Positions 18,200-28,227 of a stretch of DNA of 64,000 nucleotides are shown in pieces (position 1 is the stretch's first letter; each line of letters opens with the position of its first letter). The notes under the pieces are model-generated. The model ran no database searches. It was not told the origin of the DNA and saw nothing but the letters and a program-made list of their open reading frames with translations. The stretch spans positions 1 to 64,000 of the forward strand of contig JAHHHI010000075.1 in NCBI GenBank assembly GCA_019359435.1, read 5' to 3'. The DNA comes from Kaiparowitsia implicata GSE-PSE-MK54-09C. Its GTDB lineage: Bacteria > Cyanobacteriota > Cyanobacteriia > Elainellales > Elainellaceae. A program made the position numbers and the translations under genes.

Positions 18200-19309
18200 T
18201 TACCCCGTGACCACAGGCTCTTGCCCTGGACTAGGCGGCGGTGAGGGAGAGGATGTAATCGTGGGCTTTTCTTTGAAAAACGGCAGTTTTCCATAGAGCG
18301 AGTCGCTAAACAGCACCACCAAAAAGACAAGCCCTTCAAACACCAAGACAGTGGCATCGGGCAACGCAAAGCTGCGCTGCAAGGTGCCGCCGCTCGCCAA
18401 AATGCCGCCCACTAGCAGCGAGATCAAAATGGCCGCTAGGGGATTGTGGTGCGCCGCAAAGGCCACCATGATGCCGCCATAGCCATAGCCCACATTCAGC
18501 GACTCATTGGCGACACCCTGCACAGCCGCGACTTCCACCATGCCAGCTAACCCTGCACAAGAACCAGCTAAAAAGCAGACAATTACCGTGAGTTTGCCGA
18601 CGGGTAGTCCGGCCACCCGCGCGGCCCGAATGTTGCCACCAGCCACCCGAGCCGAGAAGCCAAAGGTCGTTCGTTGAATTAAGAAATACGCAATCACGCA
18701 GGCAATCACGCCGTAGAGCAGCCCCCAGTGCACCCGCGTTCCGGGGATGCTGCTCAGCATATTCACATCGGCTAAGGGAAACGTAGAGGGCTTGTTGAGG
18801 GAACTGGGATCTTTCATCGGCCCACCCACCAAATGATTGAGGAGGGCGATCGCAATATAGTTCAACAACAAACTGCTGATGGTTTCATTCACTGCGCGAT
18901 AGTGCCGCAGCCATCCGGCTGCACCAATCCAAATGCCGCCCGCAATCATTCCGGCGATCGCCATCCCCACCTGCACCATCAGCGGCGGCACCGAGGTGCC
19001 CAGCGTTAGCCCTGTGGCAACAGCGGCTAGCCCCCCAATGACCAGCGCCCCTTCATTGCCAATAATCACTAACCCCAACCGAGCAGGCAACGCAGTGCAG
19101 AGACCGCTCAGCATTAAGGGAGCCGCTCGAATTAGCGTATTTTGGAAGGTGCTCCATTGACCAAACCCAGCCCGCCAAATGGCGCCATACACCGCCAGGG
19201 GATTGGCTCCCGATAGGCCACAAAACACCCCAAACAGCACCAGCGATGCAACCAACGCCCCAAACGGAATGAACAACGATTCCAGTTTTCTACGCCAAGA
19301 CGCCGACAT
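18200..19309 (-). CDS. ABC transporter permease, nucleoside/BMP-type (NupB/YufP-like)
   Basis: This 369-residue second permease of the BMP-type importer has about eight to ten hydrophobic helices. Family landmarks are GFGQWSTFQNTLIRAAPLMLSGLCTALPARLGLVIIGNEGALVIGG, NETISSLLLNYIAIALLNHLVGGPMKDPS and VAGGNIRAARVAGLPVGKLTVIVCFLAGSCAGLAGMVEVA. It lies 88 bp downstream of the binding-protein gene and 67 bp upstream of the other permease, in standard operon order. The C-terminal tail is Pro/Ser-rich and cytoplasmic. Confidence 0.88.
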   Translation of the reverse strand: MSASWRRKLESLFIPFGALVASLVLFGVFCGLSGANPLAVYGAIWRAGFGQWSTFQNTLIRAAPLMLSGLCTALPARLGLVIIGNEGALVIGGLAAVATGLTLGTSVPPLMVQVGMAIAGMIAGGIWIGAAGWLRHYRAVNETISSLLLNYIAIALLNHLVGGPMKDPSSLNKPSTFPLADVNMLSSIPGTRVHWGLLYGVIACVIAYFLIQRTTFGFSARVAGGNIRAARVAGLPVGKLTVIVCFLAGSCAGLAGMVEVAAVQGVANESLNVGYGYGGIMVAFAAHHNPLAAILISLLVGGILASGGTLQRSFALPDATVLVFEGLVFLVVLFSDSLYGKLPFFKEKPTITSSPSPPPSPGQEPVVTG

Positions 19310-19397
19310 ATTGAGCCCCTAGTGAAGAGATAGGTGAAGGATGTAGATCAAGCCGAGACAGGATTACAGGATTAGCAGAACACTTGCCCTGTGCGCC

Positions 19398-20579
19398 CTA
19401 GCTGCCAATGGAACCAATCACGCCCTCGACCAGATAGTTCATTTGCTCTAGCTTTACGTCTTGCTGCTTCAGCGATTCGCTGGGGGCCACCGCCACACCG
19501 CCATTGTTGTCTTTAATTTCGCCGTCGTAGATCACCATGCTGCCATCCATAAATTGGGCGATCGCCGCATCGGCAGCTGCTTTCGCCTCATCGCTGACAG
19601 CGGCTCCATAGGCTGACATTTTGCAGAATTGCTCTCTTAACCCACCGCGCAGCATATGGGGAATGCTGCCATCCATTAGACTCTTGCCTTCGCTAATATC
19701 AGTAACCAATTTGGTATAGAACGACGACCAATCCCACTCAGCCCCGGTCAAATAGCCATTGGGAGCCAGCGACAACTGATCCGCGTGATACCCCGTGCAC
19801 ATGATGCCGCGCCGCTCTGCGGTTTCCATCACAATCTTGGGGCTGTCTACATGGCAGGTCACCACTTCAATGCCCTGATCGGCCATGCTGTTGACGGCTT
19901 CGGCTTCTTTGATGGGTTCGGCCCAGTCGCCCGTAAACACCACTTGGGTGGTCGCCTCAGGGCGAACGCTGCGCGCCCCCAGCATGAAACTGTTGATGTT
20001 GCGAAGCACCGAGGGAATGGGCTTGGCAGCGACAAACCCGAGCCGACCTGCATTTGCCGTCATCGCCGCGACAATGCCCGAGACATATTGCGCTTCATCG
20101 ATATAGCCGTTGTAGCTGCCCACATTGTTGGGATGCACGCCCTCTTGGTAGAGCCCTCCGGCATGGAAGAACTGCACATCGGGATACTCTTCTGCCAGGC
20201 TCAACACATGCGGGTCGTAATACCCAAACGAAGTGGGGAACAGCACGTTGGCCCCATCAATGTCGATCATGCCCCGCATGGATTCGACCACGGCGGTGGT
20301 TTCGGGCACGCTGGCTTCTTCAATCAGTTTGACGCTGCTAAATGCTCCGCTCATCGCGGCAGCGCCTTCGGCGTGAGCTTGGTTCCAGCCAAAGTCATCC
20401 TTTGGCCCCACATAGATAAACCCAATGGTGAGGCCGTCGGCTCCGCCACCCGCAGCTGCACCATTGGAAGCAGGGCTACAGCCGGTTCCCAGTTTGGCGG
20501 TTAGCCCGAAAGCGGTAGTGGCCAACATGCCTCGAATGACCTGACGCCGAGACAGATTTAAGTATCGTTTGCTGCTCAT
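19398..20579 (-). CDS. BMP-family ABC substrate-binding lipoprotein
   Basis: This 393-residue protein starts at the ATG at 20579, which follows GAGGAA; a TTG 15 bases upstream is rejected. The N-terminus LSRRQVIRGMLATTAFGL resembles a twin-arginine signal, and LGTGCS is a lipobox. The BMP/PnrA domain shows GFIYVGPKDDFGWNQAHAEGA, NVLFPTSFGYYDPHVLSLAEEYPDVQFFHAGG, GYIDEAQYVSGIVAAM and GYHADQLSLAP. The family binds nucleosides, purines and related heterocycles; AtzT, a relative, binds hydroxylated triazine and pyrimidine rings. It is the first gene of the long minus-strand cluster. Confidence 0.88.
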   Translation of the reverse strand: MSSKRYLNLSRRQVIRGMLATTAFGLTAKLGTGCSPASNGAAAGGGADGLTIGFIYVGPKDDFGWNQAHAEGAAAMSGAFSSVKLIEEASVPETTAVVESMRGMIDIDGANVLFPTSFGYYDPHVLSLAEEYPDVQFFHAGGLYQEGVHPNNVGSYNGYIDEAQYVSGIVAAMTANAGRLGFVAAKPIPSVLRNINSFMLGARSVRPEATTQVVFTGDWAEPIKEAEAVNSMADQGIEVVTCHVDSPKIVMETAERRGIMCTGYHADQLSLAPNGYLTGAEWDWSSFYTKLVTDISEGKSLMDGSIPHMLRGGLREQFCKMSAYGAAVSDEAKAAADAAIAQFMDGSMVIYDGEIKDNNGGVAVAPSESLKQQDVKLEQMNYLVEGVIGSIGS

Positions 20580-21140
20580 GTGAGTTCCTCGCAATATCCC
20601 TGTTGGGGCAGTTAGTGATCAGTGAGTGGTAGCAGTTGTGGATAGTAGCGGGCAGTAGCGGGCAGTAATGGGCAGATAGCCGGGCTCTAGGGCGAACCAG
20701 CGGGCGGCATGAATCGCTGCGCCTAGATGCCTACACTCCACTTGAGACGCTGAAGCGATTGGATGGAATGGAGCTCATGCAGTCGTGCTGGGAGATTGAG
20801 TAAGAGCCTATCAGGCTGGGCTGATTTGCGGAGTGGAAAAAGGTGTGGGGAAAGTTCGGTGTTGAACCGGGTGGGCGATCGCCCTTACGTCGCCTCGATC
20901 CCTAATTGTTCTCTTCGCTACAAAATTGGGTCTAAAACTGATTGAAAATGCAATCTCATCCGATAAATTGAAATTAAATTTAGATTCATCAAACCTCTGA
21001 GGGATGCGGTTAGAGCCTGACTTGCTCGACCGGAAAGTCAAAATTGTCTTCTCTGAACCCTTTACCGCTGGGGCGGTTGCTCTTTTTTTTCACCTTTGTC
21101 GAACTGCGCGGTTCCCAATACCCCTATGTTTTAGTCGTGT
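20580..21140. promoter_or_regulatory. Divergent intergenic region upstream of the transport cluster and the STAND gene
   Basis: This non-coding spacer of about 560 bp must hold the promoters of the minus-strand transport cluster and the plus-strand WD40 gene. It contains a 10-bp tandem repeat, AGTAGCGGGC twice plus AGTAATGGGC, at 20644-20673. No canonical NtcA box (GTA-N8-TAC) was found. An AT-rich stretch at about 20920-21000 and a T-run at 21081-21090 are the only other marked features. Confidence 0.4.
20644..20673. repeat. 10-bp direct repeat upstream of the BMP-type transport genes
   Basis: AGTAGCGGGC occurs twice in tandem, followed by AGTAATGGGC. It lies 65-94 bp upstream of the binding-protein start codon, so it could be an array of regulator sites or simple slippage; nothing distinguishes these. 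Confidence 0.6.
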
Positions 21141-24100
21141 ATGCTAAGCCCCGATGATGCGCTGGGACTAGTCGAACAGGCGCTGGCCGAGGGTGGCAGT
21201 AGCGGACTGAACGCGCTGCAGTCCACTATATTTCGGCAAGTTTGGGGCGATCGCCCCTACCAAGACATTGCCCGCTCGGTTGGGTATGAGCTGGGGTATG
21301 TGAAGCAGGTGGGGTCTGATTTGTGGCAGTTGCTCTCTCAGGTCTTGGGAGAAAAAGTCACCAAGCGGAATCTGCGGGATGCGCTCAGTCGGCACAGCCA
21401 AGGCCGGGTTGCTAGAGACGGCCCTCCAGAGATTCTAGGGGTGCAGGCCGCTCCGGTGGCGTTGCCCCTGCCTCGCTGTGACTGGGGCGAGGCTCCCGAT
21501 GTGGCCCTATTCTACGGACGCAGTGAAGAACTGGCGCGGCTCAACGGCTGGATCTTGGCAGACGGCTGTCGCTTGGTGGGGATATTTGGCATGGGGGGCA
21601 TTGGCAAGACCGCCCTGTCGGTAAAGCTGGCCCATCAGCTCCAGCCACATTTTGAGGTTGTGGTCTGGCGCTCTCTTCGCAATGGCCCATCGGTGCGGGA
21701 GGTGCTGAAGGATCTGGTGCAGGTCTTGCAGCCGCCTGACGCAGTCCGCGAAGGCAACGCCGTTTCGTCAGATCGGTTGCTGCGATCGCTCCTGTCTAGG
21801 CTGCGGCAGTCGCGCTGTTTGATCGTGCTCGACAACGTGGAATCGGTGATGCAATCGGGCGATCGCGCGGGCACCTACCAACAGGGCTATGAAGGCTATG
21901 GTCAACTGTTTCACAGCCTGGGCGACACGGTTCACGCCAGCGCCATTGTCGTGACCAGTCGAGAAAAACCCCAAGAAATCGCCTGCCAAGAAGGCATCAC
22001 CGGCCCCATTCGCTCGCTCCGGTTAGAGGGACTGCCCACCCCAGCCGTGCGATCGCTATTTGAAACCAAGGGAGACTTTGCGGGACTCCCGACAGATTGG
22101 CAGTTCCTGGTTAACCACTATGCGGGCAATCCCCTCGCGCTAAAAATGGTGGCCCCCGTCATTCAAGACTTATTTGCAGGGCAGATCGGCCCCTTCGTCG
22201 ATGTGCTCTCTCAGGGGGCATCGGTCTTTGGCGATGTGAGAGATCTCTTGGCCCGCCAAGTGGATCGGCTATCGCGGATTGAGCGTCAGATCATACTCTG
22301 GCTTGCTGTTCACCGTGAGCCCATTACCTTAACTCAGCTTCGGGCTCACTGGGTGGGGCCCCCCGTCTTGGGCGATGTGATTGAAGCGTTGACCTCTCTA
22401 GAGCGGCGATCGCTCATTGAGCGTGACAGCAAGCGGCTCACCTCCAGCCAAAGCACCCGTTTCTCGCTCCAGCCTGTGGTGATGGAGTATATAAGCGACT
22501 GGTTTATCGATCAGATGAGTCGGGCGATTCAGGCGGCTCCCACCGCTGAAGACAGCCTCATCCACAGCCATCCGCTAATTTTGGCCCAAGCTAAAGATTA
22601 TGTTCGCGACATCCAAACCCGGCTGATGCTTCAATCGGTGTTGCACAAGCTGCTAGAGCACAACGGCCAACCCGGTCTAGAGGCTCGTCTCAAGCAGCAT
22701 TTGGACTGCTGGCGGCAGCAGGCCGTCAAAAGCTATGCCAGTGGCACCGTGCTCAACCTGCTTCAACAGTTAGAAATACCGCTACAGGGGTGGGATTTTT
22801 CTCGCCTCACCGTCTGGCAAGCCTATCTGCAGGATGGCCCGCTGCAGGGCGCTAATTTTGCCCATGCTGACTTGTCTCGTTCCGTCTTCAAAGATACGTT
22901 TAGCCAAGTGTTGTCCATTGCCTTTAGCCCCGATGGTGAACTCTTGGCGGCGAGCGATGTCAGCTACGAAATTCACCTGTGGCGGGTGAGCGATGCGCAA
23001 CCCCTGCTGACGCTGCGTGCTCAAGATGGCTGGTGCTGGTCGGTTGCCATTAGTCCAGATAACCAGATTCTGGCGAGCAGCGCCAACGGCACTATTGATC
23101 TGTGGGATCTAAAGACGGGGCATCCCCGTGGCAGTCTGCGGGCATCGTCGAGCCGGGTGTTTTCCTTAGCGTTTAGCCCTGATGGGCAATGGCTGGCCAG
23201 TGGATGTGAAGACCATCGAATTTGCGTATGGTCGATGCGCACCCGCAAATTGGCGCATTGCTTGACAGGGCATCACAATGAGGTGCGCTCCGTAGCATTT
23301 TCTCCCCAGGGGTATTCCAAAGCGGGGACGGGGACTCACGACCATCAACTGGCGAGTGGGAGCCAAGATGGCACCATTCGAGTGTGGCGCGTAGCCACTG
23401 GCGATTGTGTGCGGATAGAGGCCGAGTCTCCGGTTTGGTCTGTTGCCTTTAGCCCCGATGGGCAAACCTTGGTGAGTGGGCACCACGATGGCACAGTTGG
23501 GGTGTGGGATATTGCCACCCGTCTACGCGTGCGATCGCTCGTTGGGCATACGCAGCAGGTGCGATCGGTGGCATTTCGTCCTGATGGGCGAATAATTGCC
23601 AGCGGCAGCGATGACCAGTCTATTCGCCTGTGGAATTGGCAAACAGGGACGGTGAATTGGGTCTTTAGTGGGCACAGCAGCTGGATCTCAAACGTCGCAT
23701 TTAGCCCAGATGGACGGACACTCGCCAGCAGTAGCGAAGACCAATCGGTTCGCCTTTGGGATAGTCAGACGAATCAGGCCCTTAAGGTGCTGCGCGGGCA
23801 CAACAACGGCGTGTGGTCGGTGTGCTTGCATCCCACAGGCCGATATTTAGTCAGCGGGGGCCAAGATCGGCAGGTGCGGCTGTGGCCCATTGCCCATCCA
23901 GCGACCCATCCTATGGCTCAGCCCAACGCCTTAATGGGTCATCGGGGCTGGGTGTTTGCCGTTGCCGTGAGTCCAGATGGGCAATGGATTGCCAGCGGTG
24001 GCGAAGATGCGTCGGTGCGGTTGTGGCACAGCGCCACCGGAGAGTTGGCAGAGGCCTGGTCAGACCATACCCACGAGGTGTGGGCGGTGGCGTTTTGCCC

Positions 24101-24860
24101 TCAGCGCGACCTCGTGGTGAGCGGCAGCTTAGATCGAACGGTGCGCCTTTGGTCTCTCTCAACCCGCACCTGCCAGGGCGTTTTGACAGGGCACGACAGC
24201 GGAATTTGGGCACTGGCGGTGAGTCCCGATGGCCGCCGCATTGCCAGCGGGAGTCAAGATCAAACGGTGTGTCTTTGGGATGTGGACACCCAAACGTGTT
24301 TTCAGCGGCTTCCCTGCGAGGGCAGTTGGGTGCGGGGATTGGCCTTTAGCCCTGATGGTCGCTATCTATCAGTGGGTGGCTCGGATGGGCTGGTCATTCT
24401 GTGGGATCTCAAGATGGGACAGCGCACGGTGATTGGCACCCATTCCAGCTTGGTGCTAGCAGTGGCCTTTAGCCCCGATGGCCGCTGGCTCGCCAGCTGT
24501 GGCGGAGACACCACCATCAAGCTGTGGAATCTAGAGCAGCAGCGCTGCCACCAAACCTTGACGGGCCATGACAAATGGGTGCGCTATGTCACGTTTAGTG
24601 GCGATGGTCGTCAGTTAATTAGCTGTAGTCAAGATGAAACGATCAAGATCTGGGAGAATGCCGCTCCTGACGGGATGGCCTTCTGTCTGCAAAAAACGCT
24701 GCGAATGCCCCGCCCTTACGAAGGCATGAACATTCTGGGCGTCACAGGGTTAACCGATGCCCAGAAAACGGCGCTGATGGACTTGGGGGCTGTTGAAGGC
24801 CAAGATGACCCCGTAGGCAGAGCGATCGCCCTGTTACCCCCCGAGACCTATCCTGCCTAG
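21141..24860 (+). CDS. STAND NTPase with N-terminal vMAP-type domain, NB-ARC and WD40 repeats
   Basis: This 1239-residue NLR-like protein has an N-terminal helical domain (about 1-85) of the kind found on cyanobacterial vWA/MoxR-associated and WD40 STAND proteins ([47 protein letters not shown]). The NB-ARC ATPase (about 125-460) has P-loop GMGGIGKT near residue 150 and Walker [11 protein letters not shown] pentapeptide-like stretch ([16 protein letters not shown]) leads into about 14 WD40 repeats (residues about 590-1180), each with a variant of [14 protein letters not shown]. The C-terminus [28 protein letters not shown] is a conserved cap in such proteins. These are thought to be signal-sensing oligomerising switches, some of them defensive. 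No obvious effector enzyme is fused. Confidence 0.9.
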   Translation: MLSPDDALGLVEQALAEGGSSGLNALQSTIFRQVWGDRPYQDIARSVGYELGYVKQVGSDLWQLLSQVLGEKVTKRNLRDALSRHSQGRVARDGPPEILGVQAAPVALPLPRCDWGEAPDVALFYGRSEELARLNGWILADGCRLVGIFGMGGIGKTALSVKLAHQLQPHFEVVVWRSLRNGPSVREVLKDLVQVLQPPDAVREGNAVSSDRLLRSLLSRLRQSRCLIVLDNVESVMQSGDRAGTYQQGYEGYGQLFHSLGDTVHASAIVVTSREKPQEIACQEGITGPIRSLRLEGLPTPAVRSLFETKGDFAGLPTDWQFLVNHYAGNPLALKMVAPVIQDLFAGQIGPFVDVLSQGASVFGDVRDLLARQVDRLSRIERQIILWLAVHREPITLTQLRAHWVGPPVLGDVIEALTSLERRSLIERDSKRLTSSQSTRFSLQPVVMEYISDWFIDQMSRAIQAAPTAEDSLIHSHPLILAQAKDYVRDIQTRLMLQSVLHKLLEHNGQPGLEARLKQHLDCWRQQAVKSYASGTVLNLLQQLEIPLQGWDFSRLTVWQAYLQDGPLQGANFAHADLSRSVFKDTFSQVLSIAFSPDGELLAASDVSYEIHLWRVSDAQPLLTLRAQDGWCWSVAISPDNQILASSANGTIDLWDLKTGHPRGSLRASSSRVFSLAFSPDGQWLASGCEDHRICVWSMRTRKLAHCLTGHHNEVRSVAFSPQGYSKAGTGTHDHQLASGSQDGTIRVWRVATGDCVRIEAESPVWSVAFSPDGQTLVSGHHDGTVGVWDIATRLRVRSLVGHTQQVRSVAFRPDGRIIASGSDDQSIRLWNWQTGTVNWVFSGHSSWISNVAFSPDGRTLASSSEDQSVRLWDSQTNQALKVLRGHNNGVWSVCLHPTGRYLVSGGQDRQVRLWPIAHPATHPMAQPNALMGHRGWVFAVAVSPDGQWIASGGEDASVRLWHSATGELAEAWSDHTHEVWAVAFCPQRDLVVSGSLDRTVRLWSLSTRTCQGVLTGHDSGIWALAVSPDGRRIASGSQDQTVCLWDVDTQTCFQRLPCEGSWVRGLAFSPDGRYLSVGGSDGLVILWDLKMGQRTVIGTHSSLVLAVAFSPDGRWLASCGGDTTIKLWNLEQQRCHQTLTGHDKWVRYVTFSGDGRQLISCSQDETIKIWENAAPDGMAFCLQKTLRMPRPYEGMNILGVTGLTDAQKTALMDLGAVEGQDDPVGRAIALLPPETYPA

Positions 24861-25140
24861 ATTTGCTGAGACTTCCTGCATTGATTAGAGGCGATCGCAT
24901 GATGTAACGCCAACCTTTAGCCTGCCAATATGAAGTCGGCTTTGGTGTGGGTGAGCTTGCCCTTTCGAGTCAAGCCAATCGCAAACTAAATGCTCCAAAA
25001 TCTTTCTGCGATAGTACCCAAACTGCAAACAATCTTCGTTCCAGATGTAGGGATTATCTGCCCCTGCCAACGAATAATGCACCGAGCATATAGGCTCGCC
25101 AACGAATTGCCCAGAAACACTTTTCTAGCAATCTTTCCCT

Positions 25141-25165
25141 GAGGTGTTTCGACAAGAAACACCTC
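25141..25165. repeat. Perfect 10-bp hairpin
   Basis: GAGGTGTTTC and GAAACACCTC are separated by the five bases GACAA. No T-run follows on either strand, so it is not a standard terminator. It may be a small REP-type palindrome or a processing signal. Confidence 0.6.
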
Positions 25166-25439
25166 GCCAGAGCAGCCTAGCCCGAGTCTTTCTGATTTAG
25201 TTGCGGCTGTAGGCCACCCATACAGTTCTCAAATCTCAACGGTGAGCAAAAAATAATCTGAAGAGAATTTCTCCATCCTGGAGACTCAGCTGACTAATAA
25301 CGTCCAATGCAGGGCATAGAGCGCTAGTCAGTAGACTTTTCTTCTATCGTGCAGACTGCTAAGTTTCCATAAAGCGATTCAGGATAGAGAAACCGGATGC
25401 AGTTTCTAAACCCTGTGCATGAGCGGGTTAAAACATAAA

Positions 25440-25466
25440 GGGAGTCGCTGCGTTGCAGCGACTCCC
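25440..25466 (-). terminator. Rho-independent terminator of amt
   Basis: A perfect 12-bp stem (GGGAGTCGCTGC and its complement) closes a 3-base loop. Read in the amt direction it is followed by TTTATGTTTT. It lies 50 bp past the amt stop codon, the expected place. Confidence 0.85.
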
Positions 25467-25515
25467 CTAAGCGGATCAAGCCAGATTGAAGCTAACTAAT
25501 AAGGCAAACCCTCGG

Positions 25516-27093
25516 TTAGTAGTTTGTTCCAGCCACACCCGTAGACGCCACACCAGATACACCCGCAGGTGCACCCGTCGCGTCTTTCACAAAGCCAGCA
25601 TAGGCTTCCATGCCATGCTCACCAATGTCTAGACCCATCAGCTCTTCTTCTGCCGACACGCGAATGCCCAGTAGAGCCTTAAGTGTTAGCCAGAAAATAG
25701 AGGAAAGAACAACAATGATGAGACCTACAAGCATGGTGCCCAAGAACTGAATCACCACAGGGCCAAAATCGCCTGTAATCAAGCTACTGTCAGGACCACC
25801 GCCCTCACCGTAAATCCCAGCATTGGGACCAGCGGCAAAGATACCCACAGCAATCGTTCCCCAAATCCCATTAACAAGGTGAACCGAAACAGCACCTACA
25901 GGGTCGTCGATTCTGATCTTGTCAAAGAAGCCAACAGCAAACACGACTAAGATTCCACCAATCAGTCCGATGATGGCAGAGGAACCCGCCGATACCCAAG
26001 CACAGGGGGCAGTGATTGCCACCAAACCGGCCAGAATCCCGTTGATTGTCATCGACAAGTCAGGCTTACCCAGCAGCACCCAAGCAGTGATGGTTGCCGC
26101 CACACCACCAAAAGCTGCAGCAATGTTTGTGGTCAAGAAGATATGCGAAATTGCATCGCCATCCCCCACACCCATGGTTGAACCAGGGTTGAAACCAAAC
26201 CAGCCTAACCAGAGAATTAAACAGCCCAGCGTTGCAATAGACATGTTATGTCCAGGCAGCGCATTGGGAGAACCATCTTCGTTGTACTTGCCAATTCGGG
26301 GGCCCAAGAAGGCAGCACCCATCAGAGCAGCCCAACCGCCGACAGCATGCACTGTGGTTGAACCAGCGAAGTCCCAGAAGCCAGCTGAGCCGAGCAAACC
26401 ACCACCCCAAATCATGTGACCGGTAATGGGGTACGCAATCCCTACTAAAAGCAGGCTGAAGATGATGAAGTCAACAAACTTGACGCGCTCAGCCACTGCA
26501 CCAGACACGATAGTAGCAGCAGTACCAGCAAACACTAGTTGGAAGAAGAACTTTGCTGCTAGGGGAACACCCGTCCAGCTAATGGAACCGTAAACGCCCT
26601 CATAGGCATCTATAGCAGGGCTATTGTCTGCACCCGACAAAAAGAATAGACCCTGAGTGCCAAAGAAGGGGTTGCCGTCACCAAACATTAGGCCCCAACC
26701 AATAAACCAGTAGGCGATTGTAGACAGGGCGAACACAACCAGGTTTTTTGCCAGGATGTTAACGGCATTCTTTTGGCGGCAGAAGCCGGTTTCTAACATG
26801 CCGAAGCCAGCGTTCATAAAGAACACGAGGGCTCCAGAAATCAGCACATACATCGTGTCAAGGCCAACTTGTAGCTCAGACACTGCGTCTTCTATGGCAT
26901 CTTGAGCAAAGGCAGCGCTGCCCGTAGAAGCCAGCAGAATCAGGACGACGACGGGGATACAAGCCTGCCATGCAGGAGACAGCGACTGGGGAGATTTGAG
27001 CTTCTGGAGGACTCCCTGCAGACCAGCCACAGCATCATGCACGTCCATGTGCGATCGCCGTTTGGCTCTCTTTCTCAAAACTAATTTAGACAT
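25516..27093 (-). CDS. amt1: Ammonium transporter Amt
   Basis: This 525-residue protein starts at the ATG at 27093, which follows GAGGAAC; upstream in-frame codons are rejected. A basic N-terminus leads to a hydrophobic signal-like segment ending [10 protein letters not shown], a likely signal-peptidase site. Eleven Amt helices follow. Family marks are [22 protein letters not shown], the ammonium-site region LFFLSGAD, and the twin pore histidines in [25 protein letters not shown] and [11 protein letters not shown]. It forms trimers in the plasma membrane that take up ammonium at low external concentration. Control by the nitrogen regulator NtcA is indicated by the exact GTA-N8-TAC box at 27370-27383. 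It lies beyond a long spacer from the regulatory pair at 28228-30352. Confidence 0.93.
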   Translation of the reverse strand: MSKLVLRKRAKRRSHMDVHDAVAGLQGVLQKLKSPQSLSPAWQACIPVVVLILLASTGSAAFAQDAIEDAVSELQVGLDTMYVLISGALVFFMNAGFGMLETGFCRQKNAVNILAKNLVVFALSTIAYWFIGWGLMFGDGNPFFGTQGLFFLSGADNSPAIDAYEGVYGSISWTGVPLAAKFFFQLVFAGTAATIVSGAVAERVKFVDFIIFSLLLVGIAYPITGHMIWGGGLLGSAGFWDFAGSTTVHAVGGWAALMGAAFLGPRIGKYNEDGSPNALPGHNMSIATLGCLILWLGWFGFNPGSTMGVGDGDAISHIFLTTNIAAAFGGVAATITAWVLLGKPDLSMTINGILAGLVAITAPCAWVSAGSSAIIGLIGGILVVFAVGFFDKIRIDDPVGAVSVHLVNGIWGTIAVGIFAAGPNAGIYGEGGGPDSSLITGDFGPVVIQFLGTMLVGLIIVVLSSIFWLTLKALLGIRVSAEEELMGLDIGEHGMEAYAGFVKDATGAPAGVSGVASTGVAGTNY

Positions 27094-27369
27094 TGATTGA
27101 CGTTCCTCGTTACACAAAACAGCAGACGACAAATGTGAAGAGACAAATGAACTAATTCGTAGGAAACCAACAAAATAGCAGCCAAACAAGCAGCAATGAT
27201 ACCGAATCTCTGCGTAAGAAGAGAGCTCAGCTCAGCCTATCAGGGTTTGAACTATGCACAGAACCCGAAGTGATTTCGCGAACCTGCACCTAGCGAACAA
27301 TACCTGCGGACTGGTATCGAATTACTATCGAATTACTACAGATTCCACCAAGGTACAGGCTTGAAATCT

Positions 27370-27383
27370 GTATATTAGAATAC
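27370..27383. promoter_or_regulatory. NtcA-binding site, exact GTA-N8-TAC
   Basis: GTATATTAGAATAC matches the NtcA consensus exactly. Toward amt (minus strand), TGGAAT lies 22 nt downstream, a one-mismatch match to the TAN3T -10 element at the spacing of NtcA class II promoters. Toward the plus strand, TAATTT lies 21 nt downstream and fits TAN3T exactly. The site may therefore fire in either or both directions. Amt genes are established NtcA targets. Confidence 0.8.
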
Positions 27384-27589
27384 ATGTTTACGTTTTGAGA
27401 GAATTAATTTTCTTGAAACTCTTGCGGGGTAAGGGTTTTAGAAACTTAAGGAAAACCCAAGCAATAGCCTTTCAAACAGCAAAAAGCCCCATGTCGTATC
27501 GAGCGCATTGTATACAGAAAACAAGTACTAGGTTGTTGAGCCATCAGATTTGGCGATCGCCATGTGCCGTTTTGACAGCAGCCACTGAC

Positions 27590-27626
27590 AAAGCGATGAA
27601 GAATGCATCGCTCTCTTCATCGCTTT
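27590..27626. repeat. Perfect 13-bp hairpin in the amt upstream region
   Basis: AAAGCGATGAAGA pairs with TCTTCATCGCTTT across an 11-base loop. It is followed by AGAAGAGC on the plus strand, so there is no T-run. It may be the 3' end of a transcript started at the plus-facing NtcA promoter about 180 bp upstream, but this is speculative. Confidence 0.55.
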
Positions 27627-27933
27627 AGAAGAGCAGAAAGAAAAATCGCAACCCTGACACAGTAGAACGATTCGCCTAGGTTGCATGTATAGGAGTCGCG
27701 TATAAAACTATCACCCAATTCTGAGCACCGCACGTGCAACTGTTGAGTTGATTAGGGCAAGTAGTTTTTGTTTATGGAATTCTTGCGTTGGAAGGCTTCC
27801 ATAAACAATATCAATGGTGCTCCAAGCGCTTCATGGATAAACTGAGGCTTTACTTTGCTTTTTCGTGTGTTTGGCGTATGAAAAAAACATGCACTGTGGA
27901 ATACTGCATTAATCCTAAGATCAGTTACTGAAG

Positions 27934-27984
27934 CGTGAGTTTGATAGCGTTGTTTCAGTACCGTTACACTGGGCTGAAACAATG
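27934..27984. repeat. Hairpin-family repeat, copy A
   Basis: The flank CGTGAGTTTGATA is followed by the stem GCGTTGTTTCAG, a 15-base loop and the stem CTGAAACAATGT. It shares the flank and stem with the copies at 37362, 39413 and 46679. Confidence 0.65.
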
Positions 27985-28066
27985 TCAAGCTGCTCTACCC
28001 GTGTCGTAGGCAGAACGGTTTAAGGAATTTGCCGAACTGACGCTAACGGAAGTTCCGACCATAGCA

Positions 28067-28197
28067 CTAGGGGCTGTCATCAATTAGCCTCTGATATCCG
28101 AGAAATCAATAGTCACAGCCCCTAGCCTGGTTTTTGGGTCGGGCGTGGCAACGCTCATAGCGTAAGGCGTTTGGTTGGAATTGATGACATGCCCTAG
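28067..28197. mobile_element. TA-flanked MITE, copy 1 (131 bp)
   Basis: The terminal inverted repeats CTAGGGGCTGTCATCAATT and, on the other strand, CTAGGGCATGTCATCAATT match at 17 of 19 positions. The TA inside the outer CTAG would be the target duplication typical of IS630/Tc1-type transposition. The interior has the shared segment CACAGCCCCTAGCCTGG and GGCGTGGCAACGCT. There is no coding capacity. Related copies are at 34295-34422, 51538-51666 and 51665-51792. Confidence 0.8.
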
Positions 28198-28227
28198 GAT
28201 GGGTTGATTATAAAGATATCCTGAAAG

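Larger units (their letters stand above)
24861..25515. other. Non-coding stretch downstream of the STAND gene and amt
   Basis: This convergent interval of about 650 bp contains a perfect 10-bp hairpin at 25141-25165 and the amt terminator at 25440-25466. A minus-strand frame of 65 codons at 24885-25082 (HYSLAGADNPYIWNEDCLQFGYYRRK) is not recognised and could be a remnant; it is too weak to call. Nothing else is evident. Confidence 0.4.
27094..28227. other. 1.1-kb non-coding region upstream of amt, rich in repeats
   Basis: This interval holds the NtcA box, an 11-bp tandem repeat TATCGAATTAC at 27315-27336, a 13-bp perfect hairpin at 27590-27626 (AAAGCGATGAAGA and complement), a hairpin-family repeat at 27934-27984 and a MITE at 28067-28197. 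Short open frames here (for example 27395-27628 plus, 27752-27988 minus) lack ribosome-binding sites and recognisable sequence. The amt leader would be roughly 240 nt if transcription starts near 27335. Confidence 0.5.

Noticed and set aside
19785-20504. 239-codon plus-strand frame opposite the BMP-family binding protein
   Set aside because: His-rich, unlikely composition from the reverse complement of a conserved gene; no ribosome-binding site.
20580-21140. NtcA site for the nitrogen-scavenging cluster
   Set aside because: No GTA-N8-TAC was found in the spacer; the only nearby TAC triplets have no GTA at the right distance.
27395-27628. 77-codon plus-strand frame next to the NtcA box
   Set aside because: It begins upstream of the predicted start of transcription, has no ribosome-binding site, and its composition is not protein-like.
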